This document shows, piece after piece, positions 20,101 to 29,500 of a DNA stretch of 64,000 bases. A program made the position numbers and the translations under genes. The DNA is from Pseudomonas cichorii. Its GTDB lineage: Bacteria > Pseudomonadota > Gammaproteobacteria > Pseudomonadales > Pseudomonadaceae. The DNA lies in the NCBI RefSeq assembly GCF_015471405.1, contig NZ_BLVZ01000001.1, forward strand, positions 310,001 through 374,000, read 5' to 3'. How positions within the stretch are numbered: position 1 is the stretch's first letter; every line of letters starts with the position of its first letter. A model generated the notes under the pieces. It was not told the DNA's origin. It saw only the letters and a list, made by a program, of their open reading frames with translations, and did no database searches.

Positions 20101-20587
20101 TCAGAGCCTGTTCGCCTGGCTGCAAACGCCGAGCCCGGTGGATCAGGCGGCATTGCGTCGCCATCTGGAGGGCGTATTGCCGGGCTACATGATCCCCGCC
20201 GGTTTCATCGAGCAGCCGCGTTTTGCCCTGAACGCCAACGGCAAGATCGACCGCAAGAGCCTGCCTGCGCCGCAACCGGTCGCTACTCAGGGAGTGGCGC
20301 CGCGCAACGAACTGGAACAGCAACTGGCCGAAATCTGGCAGGAGCTGCTCGAAGTGCCGCAAGTCGGAGTGTTCACCAGCTTCTTTGAACTGGGCGGCCA
20401 TTCATTGCTGGCGATGCGCTTGATGACCCGGGTCGAGAACCGATTCGGCATCAAGATCGAACTGCGCAGCCTGTTCCACAACCCGACGATTGCCGCGCTT
20501 GCCGAGCAGATCGAAAAACCCCAAGGGCCTTCCACGGATGAAGCCCTGGACGAAATGCAGCGTCTGCTATCAGAGATGGAAGAATAA
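11123..20587 (+). CDS. NRPS 2: C-A(Dab)-T-C-A(X)-T-C-A(Y)-T
   Basis: This is a three-module elongation synthetase (3154 aa). The first C domain (10-450; YPLAPMQQGLLFHS, HHILMDAW) is of the DCL type, matching the upstream epimerase. A1 (about 480-970) has code DIWELTADDK, like pseudomonad Dab modules; a Dab aminotransferase is in the same locus. T1 Ser1024. C2 (1080-1510, HHIVADGWS) is LCL. A2 (1526-2010) reads DIVQIGGVYK and T2 is Ser2057. C3 (2113-2550) has HHIIADARS. A3 (2570-3050) reads DMPQLGAVWK and T3 is Ser3094. The A2 and A3 codes match no substrate I recognise; both share the FDxxxxELxLPL layout of Gly-type domains. A charged helical tail (about 3130-3154) may dock to NRPS 3. The stop is two bases from the next start. 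Confidence 0.93.
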   Translation: MNDKVKALSRNIEAIYPLAPMQQGLLFHSLLHPGKGMYLLQYRHVMVMPDLDLDAFRQAWAQVVERHELLRTSFVWKQQKRPMQVVHKQVELPITYEDWSHLSDSEQQDRLEQLLSEERAQGLDFTKAPLMRVRLYKIAPDTYQFVRSYHHILMDAWCFSIIMMDFLNGYRAAQEGLRLNLPAPRPYRDFIRWLETQKPEDHQDFWQQRLAGFDTPNEFGFGHVGRIQDVAEPVEDCVEHLTLEQTQSLQNTAARHGITLNTLVQGAWALLLARYSGDRDLVFGITVAGRPVHLQGMESIVGLFINSLPLRWSWQPDDALGPWLKALQTENLSLREHESVSLAEIQRWSEVQRQDLFQSLFVFENAPIASDLRQSQLDYLISDMANRTHTNYPVTVVIVPGERLHLQLTYQTDWFLREEIEQMLRHFQTLLLNMGEALSAKPDTPLHHLAMLDEREIALQHQVWAGGGLAADEQLLQPLYIERLQQQVRQTPDRVAIVHGEQSLTFDQLNRAANRLARHLRAVGVKSDDLIAVFDERGLDLVVMIVATLKAGAGWLPLDPRNPPQRLAQVLRQSRTPLLIHSAGQGELAMEAVELLEQPLKSVLYDTSVLSSYSDDDLNIPVHDNSLAYCIFTSGSTGTPKGAMVAHAGMLNNILGKLPGLGLDANDVIAQTAPQCFDISVWQTLAGMVLGARTVILGDCVVQNPDDLASAIERHGISILEAVPSLMQSLLDAGLDRSRLRWVLATGEALPPALARRWFERYPAIPLMNAYGPAECSDDVAFHPLLERLPEQRINVPIGRATLNNRLYLLNADLQPIPAGAVGEIFVAGVGVGRGYMADPARTAAVFLPDPIANDGSRIYRTGDLARFLPNGDLEYVGRTDHQVKIRGHRIELDEIEACLTRYPGVREAVVVARDDQQRSKVLVAYVVADTQPGIEALREHVLGNLPPYMTPSAFMFLERFPLNGNGKIDRKSLPAPDFAAQSQARYVAPSSELQGQMVEAWQSVLGLDQVGVEDNFFELGGHSLLATQLIGLIGKLSGKDLPLRVVFERPTIAAMADWLENRTDTAKSSPTLLPRPEKLPLSFAQQRLWFLQQLDPQSPAYNLAGAVRLTGDLSIADLQAALQTLLDRHEVLRTGFISGAEGPSQVILPRSELELPLIDVRSEEALHDLLRQDAMTPFDLEAAPLLRARLYRLAPEAFVLSLNCHHIVADGWSLQLIIDGLCKQYRNLRQGLAADAPAVSMQYADYALWQHQWMSSKACEQELSFWRGQLAGELPVLELAADFPRPVQASQNGGRVEQRLPEALTARLRAFSARHGWSNFVPMLAAFQLLLRSRSGEDDIIVGVPAANRHHAALQPLVGCFVNTLVYRKKLSGERSLLQLMSELQALSVSVQSHQDLPFDYLIEQLGVARQVSYNPLFQVMFNYFPGNALERFELTDVIAEPLDNRPDSALCDLHLDVRDSEHGISLSLQYSSDLFREQTVQIMAGQYLALLDALLDQPEKALGELAWQPAERALARLDGPEVDGHQDILQAFDLQVARQPDAIAVLSGNQRLTYAELNQAAERLAAVLQAHGVGIEDRVAFSLPRDARLPTTMLAILKAGAAYVPLAEDTPPERGRYILEAAQPRICLGTAASLEALAEWNSGVPLLDIDTLNSTEALRTPAWTADQLAYVLYTSGSTGKPKGVAISRGNLMNLMLAVGQVLPLTSQDRVLALTTATFDIAIVELLLPLAHGASILLADREQARDPQAIDQLLLASQPTVMQATPATWRMLVAHTSRSWQGVRAISGGEALPCALAEAIEGRGARVINGYGPTEATVYSTFEIRNGSETGVEVPIGQPVANTAAYVLDADLQPVAAGVPGELYLAGANLGRGYFAAPRLTAAAFLPDPFVAGARMYRTGDRVRRNSNGSLDYLGRLDFQVKLRGFRIELGEIEALLARIPGVREAAVVLLGNGEAARLVGYYAGDVQDETLLRETLGAQLPDYMLPSQFVHLDTLPLSPSGKVDRKALPEPLQRDGHRGVLSGEWEQELARLWEELLGSNDIGAEDNFFALGGHSLLAARLVARIAEQHGRRLPLRTLFEHPVLRDLAAQLAAISVESEGILRPFKEPLAPLHFTQQRLWFLDRLQGDTQAYHLSLALRLDAVLQPAVLEQALTQLISRQHSLRTVFSDTAEGARQRVEDQAAVQVSIEPLEVDERSSAFAQKLSQEAQRTFDLTASPLFRVRVYQGQGRSVLQVTLHHIIADARSLDIFFNELQLIYQAILEGRNACLPPLPLQFSDIAASWQGPAGQALIESQFEYWRKTLAGEPPVLNLPTDLPRPAEQGYNGQRLRFSLPATLVGQLRETAQSHGLTAFAPLLAAWKTLLARHSGQREIWIGLPVAHRHQAHTDNLIGYFATTQVLRSSIDPLQSVEQFWQQLQATHLAAQQHGDVPFERLVEALQVRRDLSHTPLFQALFNLIQRDVGASVEHNFAGVPVQRLNVESDSALVDIGLHIEQHGEDWQCVLEYNTDLFLPRTAQRYADEYRNLLEGMLKQPEARLWDIDLANADHALDERPWNLPAQALQREVDLIARFERQVELTPDALAVDCQDQQWTYGQLNARSNRLAHWLRAQGVGTDDLIAVCLTRGPWLLPTLLAIHKAGAAYLPLDPQHPADRLRFIIEHARPALVLGESLSAEALSGVDKALLDQLALDDYSADNLKLAVNPQQRAYVIYTSGSTGTPKGVQVTRDNLSNLLAGLDRQLPLGADDVWLASTTYAFDMCKPELFLPLVNGAAILLARREQVVDGHQLFALLRRATVFQATPAGWQILLETGQADWPPVRGLIGGEAVPGELVTELRSRGVTLINAYGPTETTVWSTTQALQEVPSGVADIGSPLLNTRCYVLDEMLRPVPLGTTGELYIAGSGVTRGYQHAAAITAAAYLPDPYAREPGSRMYRTGDLVRRRNDGRLAYVGRSDFQIKVRGFRIEPGEIESLLRRYPGVEEAVVMIDARSQSLFAWLQTPSPVDQAALRRHLEGVLPGYMIPAGFIEQPRFALNANGKIDRKSLPAPQPVATQGVAPRNELEQQLAEIWQELLEVPQVGVFTSFFELGGHSLLAMRLMTRVENRFGIKIELRSLFHNPTIAALAEQIEKPQGPSTDEALDEMQRLLSEMEE

Positions 20588-20589
20588 GA

Positions 20590-23500
20590 ATGAGTGGGAT
20601 GACGCAACAAGCGTTCCTGGAGATTGCACAGCGACTGGCTTCCTTGCCTGCGGACAAGAAAAAGCTGTTCCGCCAGCGTCTGGCCGAGAAGGGCATCGAT
20701 AGCTGGCGTCTGCCGATAGTGCCTGCCGTACTCGGCGAAGGCCAAAACCTGCCTCTGGCTCAGGCGCAACGGCGCTTTCTGTCGGCTGAAGCCCTGAGCA
20801 GTCGTGCGCTCTACAACCTGTGCTCGGTGCTGCGTTTCGACCGCGACCTGGATGGCCAGCGTCTGCAACAGGCCATGCAGCAGTTGAGCGACCGTCATCA
20901 GATCCTGCGCACACGCTACACGACCGATGCGCAAGGTCAGTTGCAGCCCCATTGCGAACCCTTGCAGGTGTCTCTGCCAAAGGTCGAACGCTTGACACTG
21001 GAGGCTGCCGACTACGAGCAATGGTGTGCCGACGAATACGCACGCCAGCTCGCCGAACCCTTCGATCTTGCCCAGTCTGCACCCTGGCGCTGGCAGGCCT
21101 TCAGCGATGTGCAGGGCCAGTCGACCTGGCTGTTTTTCACCATCCATCACGTGGCCTACGATGCCTGGTCGGCTCAGCAGCTCACTCTGGAACTGGCCGA
21201 GGCTTATCGGGCGCTGGCCCTGAATGAACCTGCCCGGCAACCCGAGCTGAGCATTCAGTACGCCGATTACGCGGCCTGGGAACAGGAGTGGCTGGACAGC
21301 GACAGTTGCCAGCAGCACATCGAGTTCTGGCGCGCCCAACTGGCAGATGCTCCGGCGCCGCTGGCCTTGCCTCTGGACCGAGCACGCCCGGCAGCCAGCC
21401 AACGCCGGCATAGCGGTGCAGTGCTTGCCCGTGAGCTTTCGCAAGAACTGACGACAGCAGTCGAAGCAGCCATTCGCAAGCAGGGCGTGACGCTGTACAT
21501 CTATGGCCTGACCGCTTTCAGTTGTCTGCTGTCCCGCTACAGCGGCGAAAACGATTTGTGTCTGGGGACTTCCGCCGCCCAGCGTGACCGGCCGGAACTG
21601 GTGCCCTTGATCGGCCCGTTGCTCAACACGTTGGTGATCCGCCAGCAGTTGCAGGACAACCCTGACTTCACCAGCGCACTGCTGCGCACCCGTGACACCG
21701 TCGCAGCCGCCTTCGATCATCAATTGCTGCCGTTCGAGAACGTGCTGGAAAGCCTTGAGCGCCCACGTTCAAGCCCGCTGTTCCAGGTCATGTTCGTGCA
21801 GGTCGACTTGCCCGCAAGCCGTACCCTGGAACTGCCCGGTGTTGCGGTCGAAGTGCTTGACCCACCGCAGCGCCATGCCCGTTTCGACCTGACGCTGCGC
21901 ATGGTCCGCACCGCCGACTCGCGGCTGCGCTGCGAGCTGGAATACAGCGACGAATTGTTCGATGCCGCCACGGTCGAGCAGATGCTGGACGACCTGCTTG
22001 CGATTCTTGGGCAGGCTGCGAGCCATCCCCAACGGCGTCTGGCCGAACTGCAACTGGTTTCGCCAGCGAGCGAACTGAGCGGTCCGGCATTGGGCTCGAC
22101 GCCCTTGCCGCTGGACCGGCAAGTCCAGCACTGGGCGACCCATACACCGACCGCCCCGGCCTTGTGCAGCGTTGGGCAGAACATTGACTATGCAACGCTG
22201 GGTTCCGCCAGTCGGTCGTTGGCTGCAAAGCTGGCCGGGCAGGGCGTCGGGCCGGGTCATGTGGTTGCACTGTGCATGCCTCGTTGCGCAGAGCAGTTGC
22301 TGGCGACTCTGGCTTGCTGGCAGCGCGGTGCGGTCTGCCTGTTTCTCGATCCAGCCCAGCCGCCGCAGCGACTTGCGCAACTGTTGCAGGACAGTGGCGC
22401 AAGCCTGTGGCTGACCCTGGCCGAAGCGCCTGAAACCGGTATCGACATTGCGCGCCTTGAGCTGAGTGCTGGCGACTGGTCGGCTGACGCGCCTGTGGAT
22501 TCGGGCCAAAGCCTGAGCCAGCCGCAACTGCCTGCTTACCTCATCTATACCTCGGGTTCGACCGGTCAGCCCAAGGGCGTGCTGGTCACCCATGCCAATC
22601 TGGCGCATTACGCGACGGCTGTTGGCCAACGTTTGCAGGCAAAGTCTGGCAGCCGTTGGGCGACCCTGGCCACCGTGGCTGCGGATCTGGGCCTGACGTG
22701 CGTATTCGCAGCCCTGAATGCCGGTGATCCTCTTGTTCTGCCGCCCGCATCCCTGACCTTCGACCCACCGGGCTGGGCTGACTTCCTCGACCAGCAGCCG
22801 GTGGACTGCCTGAAAATCGCGCCTTCGCATTTGCGCGGTTTGCTGGCACTGGACGATGCCCGACGGGTGTTGCCAAGAGAGGTGCTGATTCTGGGTGGCG
22901 AAGGCTTCGATCAGGCGTTGTTCACGCAAGTACGCGAACTGGCACCGCAACTGCGCATCTTCAACCACTACGGGCCTTCGGAAACCACGGTCGGCGTGAT
23001 CTGTGGCGAAATTTCGTCCATCGATTCACTGGAGTCGGGGCAGTATCTGCCCTTGGGTCAGCCATTGGCAGACTGTGAACTGCGCATTGTCGATGGCAAT
23101 GACATTCCGGTTCCGCTGGGTGTGGCCGGTGAGCTGTTGATTGCAGGCCCACAGGTTGCACAGGGTTATCTCGGCCAGCCTGAACTGACTGCAAAGGCAT
23201 TCGGTTCTACGGCTCAGGATCATGGCCATAGCCAGCACCAGCGCTTTTACCGCAGCGGCGACCGGGTTCGCCTGGATCGCAACGGGCGTCTGGTGTTCCT
23301 CGGTCGTCAGGATGATCAGGTCAAGATCCGTGGTTTCCGGGTCGAACCGGGCGAAGTCAGCGCCTGGCTCAATGCCCGGCCACAGGTTCGCGAAGGTGCG
23401 GTGCTGGCACAGGAAATCAAAGGCCGGACACAACTGGTGGCGTATATCAGCCCCGCGCTGAGCGCTGAGGAACTGGCTGACGTGCAAGCCGAGGCCAGGC

Positions 23501-26500
23501 ATCAATTGCCGGAGCATATGCTGCCTGCCCACTGGCTGGTGCTGGACACACTGCCGCTGACCGCCAATGGCAAACTGGATCGCCGCGCCTTGCCGGAGCC
23601 GGCTGGAACTGAAGCAGCAAGCGCAGTCGCTCAGCCACCGATGGGGGCCACGGAGCAGCATCTGGCGCAGTTGTGGTGCCAGGTGCTGGGTTGTGCGCAG
23701 GTCGGGCGAGAAGATGACTTTTTCGCCCTCGGTGGCGATTCGATTCTCAGTCTGCAACTGATCGGCCTCGCTTCCCGCGCCGGGCTCAAGTTGAAACCTC
23801 GGGACGTCCTGCAGCATTCCACGCTGGCGGGCATGGCCCTGTGCATCGATTGCCGCCAGCAGCCGGCCTTGTCCACGGTTCTTGACGCCTTTCGCGAGTT
23901 GCTTGAGCAACCGGGGCTGGGGCCTGATGCCGACTTCTTTGCCGCAGGTGGCGACTCGATCCTCAGCCTGCAATTGATTGCCCGCCTGCGTAAGGCCGAA
24001 TTGCGCCTTATGCCTCGGCAACTGCTTGAAAACCCGACGCCTCGGCAATTGGCCGGTGTGCTGAAACCCGTCGCAGCATCCGCCGTTGCGCCGCAGGCAG
24101 TGGCCCAGGCAGCCAATCAACCTCAGCCCTTGTCCCACGCTCAGCAACGGGTGTGGTTCATGCAACAACTCGATCCGGCGCAAACGGCTTATAACGTCAC
24201 TCAGTTGCTGGCCTTGCGCGGCAATCTGGATGTGCCGCGACTGCAAGGCACTTGTCAGGCGCTGGTCCATCGGCATGAAGCGCTGCGCTGCCGTTTCTTT
24301 GAAGAGCAAGGGCAGGTCTGGCAGCGTCTGGAGGAGACAGGCACGCCGATCTTCAATGTGCATGACCTCAGCGGCCTGAGCGAGTCCGAGCAACAGGCAA
24401 CCATCGCCAAGGCCGCCCGACGTGTCTTCGATCTGGTCAACGGGCCGCTGCTGGCCATCGATGTATTCAGCATTGCGCCCGGCGATTACCGCCTGCTGTT
24501 CAATGTGCATCACATTGCCGTGGACGGTTGGTCCATGGGCTTGCTGGTTCAGGACTTTGCGCTGATCTATCAGGATCAGCCAACACCTGCAACAACCGGT
24601 TTGCTGCCGTTCATCAAAGAGCAGCGGCAACGTCTGGACGGCGAGCAAGGCCAGCAATTGCTGGGTTATTGGCAGCAGCGCCTGCAAGGTCTGGGCAATG
24701 AACCTCTTGAGCTGCCCGATCACTGTCTGCGGCCAGCGGTGCAGGCCTACGAAGGTGCCCGTGACGAATTTATCTTGCCGCGTGTTCTGAGCGCGGCAGT
24801 CGATGCACAGGCCCGAGCGTTGGGCGTTACGCCTTTCGTGCTGTACTTTGCTGCTTACCAGCTTCTGCTGTGGCGGCATGCCAGGCGCACTGATTTCGCC
24901 ATCGGCTTACCGGTGGCAGGGCGTGAGTCGGCGACAGGGCAGGCGTTGGTCGGCCTGTTCGTCAATACCCTGGCTCACCGTGTACAGATCGATGCCCGAC
25001 AAAGCCTGCAATCGTTCATCAAGACCCTGAACGGGCAACTGGCCGATGACATGGCCCATCAGGAGTTGCCGTTCGAGCAACTGCTGGACAAGCTGGACTT
25101 CGAGCGCCACCTGGATCGCACGCCGGTGTTCCAGAACCTGTTCAACTACCAGATCGACCATGGCGACTCCCGCCGCTTCAGCCTGCCGGGCGTCAGCGTC
25201 GAATCACTGGCACTGCCGGACGGCGTGGTCAGTGCCAAGTTCGATCTGACGTTCAATCTGTTCACCCACGGGCGTGGCGTTGATGCCAGTACTCGCCTGA
25301 TTGTCGAGTACGCCACTGCGCTGCTGCGTCCTGAAACCGCTCAGCGTCTGGTCGAGGATTATCAGGGCCTGCTCGGCAGCCTGACCCGCCTCGATCTTCA
25401 GCAGAACCTGCTGGAAGTGCCGCTGGATTCGGTTGCAAGACTGGCCACCTCTGGCATGTCCATGGACGTGTACTGCGAAGCGGATTTTGTGACGCGCTTT
25501 GAAGTACAGGCGGCCCTGCATCCCGAGCGCGTCGCGGTATTCAGCGCAGACCGTCGCTTGAGCTACGCAGCGCTGGATGCTCAGGCCAACCGGCTGGCCC
25601 ATTGGCTGCTGGCGCAGGGCGTCGGTCACGAATCGGCGGTTGCCTTCTGCCTGCCGCGAGACGAAAGACTGCTGGTGTGCATGCTGGGAATCCAGAAAGC
25701 CGGGGCTTCCTACCTGCCGCTCGATCCCGGTCATCCAGCGGCCCGTCAGGCGCAGATTCTCAATCGGGCGCAGCCACACTTGCTGCTCTGCGATGCGCGG
25801 GCTGCCGACTTGCCGGAGCAACTGCGCAGCTACCTCTGGGCCGATCTGCCGCTGGCGCAGTTCCCGGCACAGGCTCCGGCGCTGGGCAGAAACCTTCAGC
25901 AACTGGCGTATACCCTCTACACCTCGGGCTCCACCGGGCAGCCCAAGGGCGTGCAGATCAGTCGCGGCAACTTTGCTAACTTCCTGCTGGCCATGGAGCA
26001 AGCGTTGCCACTGGACAACGTGCAGCGTTACCTGGCCTTGACCACTGTCACCTTCGATATCTGCGGTCTGGAGCTGTGCCTGCCGCTGGTGCGCGGCGGT
26101 TCCGTGGTGCTGGCCGATGATGAAGAGCGTCAGGACCCTGTGTTGCTCGCCAGTCTGATCAAGAATCAGTCCGTGGAGCTGATTCAGGCAACACCTGCCA
26201 CTTGGGCCATGCTGTTGCAGGGCGACAGCCAAGTGCTGGCCGGGCGTGTGGCACTGGCCGGTGGTGAAGCGCTATCGGCGGAAATGGCGACTGAGCTGCG
26301 GCAATCCGTGGCTCATCTGGTCAACGTCTATGGCCCGACAGAAACCACCGTATGGTCTACCCAGACCCCGATCGATGCGCTGCAATTACCTGTCGCGCCT
26401 ATTGGCCGGCCATTGCTCAACACCCGTTGCCACGTGCTCGATGAGCATTTGTGCGAAGTGCCGCCTGGCTGCGTGGGTGAGCTGTATATCGCCGGTGATG

Positions 26501-29500
26501 GTCTGGCCCGTGGTTATGCAGGGCAACCGGGCCTGACAGCAGAGCGCTTCATTGCCGATCCGTTCAGCACCGATGGCAGTCGCCTGTACCGCACAGGCGA
26601 TCTGGCGCGCTGGCAACCCGACGGGCAGTTGTATTACCTGGGCCGTACCGACGATCAGATCAAACTGCGCGGTTTCCGTATCGAACTGGGCGAGATCGAG
26701 GCGGTTCTGCTCAGTCACCCGAAACTGGTTCAGGCGGTCGTGGCGGTGCAGGGCGAGCATCTGGCTGCCTTCTGGGTTGCAGAGGCAGGCAGCCCGCCCG
26801 ACGAAACCGAGATCCGCGACTATTTGCAGGCGCGCTTGCCGGTTTACATGCTGCCGACGCATATGCAGGCACTGGAACAGTTGCCTCTTAACACCAACGG
26901 CAAAGTGGATCGCAAGCAATTGCCACGCTTGCAACTGGAAACCTCTGCCAGCAGCGCCGTCCAGCGTCCGCTATCGGCCAGCGAAACCTTGCTGGCTGAA
27001 GTCTGGGGCGCAGTGTTGAAACGCCAGCAGATTCCAGTCGACGGCCATTTCTTCCAGTTGGGTGGGCATTCGCTGATGGCTGCCCAGGTGCGTGGGCGCT
27101 TGCGCGAGCAGGGTTTCGAAGTGCCGCTGCGCTGGCTGTTCGAGACCCCGGTACTGGCTGAACTGGCTGCGCGGCTCGAAGGCCTGGCGCGTGATCTGGA
27201 TATCGGCTCGCTGGCGATTCCTCACGTCGATCAGCAAATCGAACAGCCCTTGTCTTCGGCGCAGCAGCGGGTCTGGCTGATGCAGCAACTGGATCTGGCC
27301 GACAGCAGTTTCAACATGAGCAGCAACGTGCGTTTGCGCGGAGAGCTGGACGAGCAATCCCTGCAACGCTCATTGCAGCTACTGGTAAGTCGGCATGCCA
27401 TCTTGCGCACCACTTATCACCAGCAGGGCGGCGAGTTGCGCCAGCGGATTCATGGGGATCTGTCGGTAGAGCTGCAAGTGATCGCCTCCAGTGAAGCCCA
27501 ATGGCCGGCCGAGGCCCGGGAGGTTGCGTTGCGACCTTTCGATCTGGGCAGTGAGGCGCCATTGCGTGCGGTGCTGTATCGCACTGGCGAGCAGGAACAT
27601 GTGCTGCAACTGGTCATGCACCATATCGCTTCAGATGGATGGTCCGGCGCGGTGCTGGTGGATGAGCTGATTCAGGGCTACGAAGCCTACAGCGCAGGCC
27701 TGCAACCCGCGCAGGGCGAACTGCCGATCCAGTACGTCGACTATGCCGTGTGGCAAGGTTCGCCCGCAGTTCAGTTGCGTCAGCGTGAAGGTCTGGACTT
27801 CTGGCGACGTACCCTGGCGGGTATCCCGTCGCAAGTGCCATTGCCGTTCGACTTTCCGCGCCCGGAACGCGACACCGGTACTGGTGCAGCGCTGGACTTC
27901 CAGTTGTCAGCCGCAACGGTAGAGCGCCTGAAGGCCTTTGGCCAGGACAGCGGCACTTCACCGTTCATGCTGTTGCTGACCTGTTATGCCGCCGTGTTGC
28001 AGCGCGAGACTCAAGGCCGGGACCTGGTAATCGGCACCGATGTGGCGAATCGTGACCACCCGGATACCGAGTCGCTGATCGGCTTCTTCGTCAACCTGCT
28101 GGCCTTGCGTATCCGTCTGCAACCGGAACTGAGTTTCCGTGAGCAGGCGCAGCAGGTCAGAGAGGTTTGCCTGCAAGCGTTCGCCTGGCAGGACACGCCG
28201 TTCGAGCGTGTTGTTGAATGCCTGGAACTGCCGCGTGTGGCCAACCTGCATCCGTTGCTGCAAACGCTGTTTGTCCTGGACAACACGCCGCGTCAGCAAC
28301 GCCAGTTGGGCAACCTGCAGGTCGAGCCGCTGACCGGTGAGCAGCATCATTCCAAGTTCGACATGGCGCTGTTTGCCAGTGAAGACGGGGATGCGATCAG
28401 CCTGCGCTGGGTGTATCGCACCAGCCTGTTCCGCCCAGCCACGATCGAACGCCTGCGAGACGCTTTCGAGTCGCTACTGGAAATGGCCCTCGGTGCGCCT
28501 GAAAACCCTATCGATACCTTGATTCCGACTGTAAAGGGAGCTGCTGCAATGTCCACGGACAACCCGGTGCAACGCAAGGTGAGCAAATTGGGCAAGATGC
28601 GCCAGAGTGGCACCCCGGCCACCCGCGAGCCCATCGAGGCCCGGCCGTTGCGCGAAGGCTCGAAATTCCCCTTGCTGGTGACTCTGCGCGACCGTGAACT
28701 GGCGCCGGCCATCTGGGCCGAGGCCAACCGTGACAAGGTAGAAAACTGGCTGCGCGAGCATGGCGGCATTCTGTTCCGTGGTTTCGATCTGCCGACACCG
28801 GTCGATTTCGAGACCTTTTGCCAGGCCCTGTGCCCGCAGCTTTATGGCCAGTACGGTGACCTGCCGAAAAAAGAGGGCGGCAAGAACATCTACAAGTCCA
28901 CGCCATACCCCAAGGACCGGATGATCCTGTTCCACAACGAAAGCGCGCATCAGCATCGCTGGCCGCGTCGGCAGTGGTTCTACTGCGAGATTCCGGCCAC
29001 CACCGGTGGCGCGACGCCGATTGTCGACAGCCGCGAGGTCTATCGTGAACTGCCGGCCTGGTTGCAGGCGAAGCTGCGCAGCAAACAACTGATGTATGTG
29101 CGCAATTTCAGCACCAGCCTGGACGTCAGCTGGCAGCACTTCTTCCAGACCGAGGAACGTGCCGAAGTCGAGCGGATCTGCCGTGAAAGCAATATCGAAT
29201 TCCAGTGGCGCGGCGCCAACGACCTGCACACTCGCCAGGTCTGCCCGGCCGTGATCCTGCATCCACTGACCGGCGAGGAGAGCTTCTTCAACCAGATCCA
29301 GCTCTACCATCCGGCCTTTCTGGATGCCGATATCCGCGAGCAGTTCCTGCGCGACGGCGCGGCGACCATGCCGAGGCAGGTGTTCTACGGCGATGGCTCG
29401 GAGCTTGAAGAAAGCGCCATCGAGGCCATTAACGCTGCCTACGACCGTTGTGCTGTGCGTTTTGACTGGCAGCAAGGCGATGTGGTCATGCTCGATAACA

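Noticed and set aside
23026..24879. 617-codon open frame on the minus strand opposite NRPS 3
   Set aside because: It is a shadow of the A-T-T region; similar long antisense frames recur opposite every NRPS gene and show low-complexity Gln/His-rich sequence with no family pattern.
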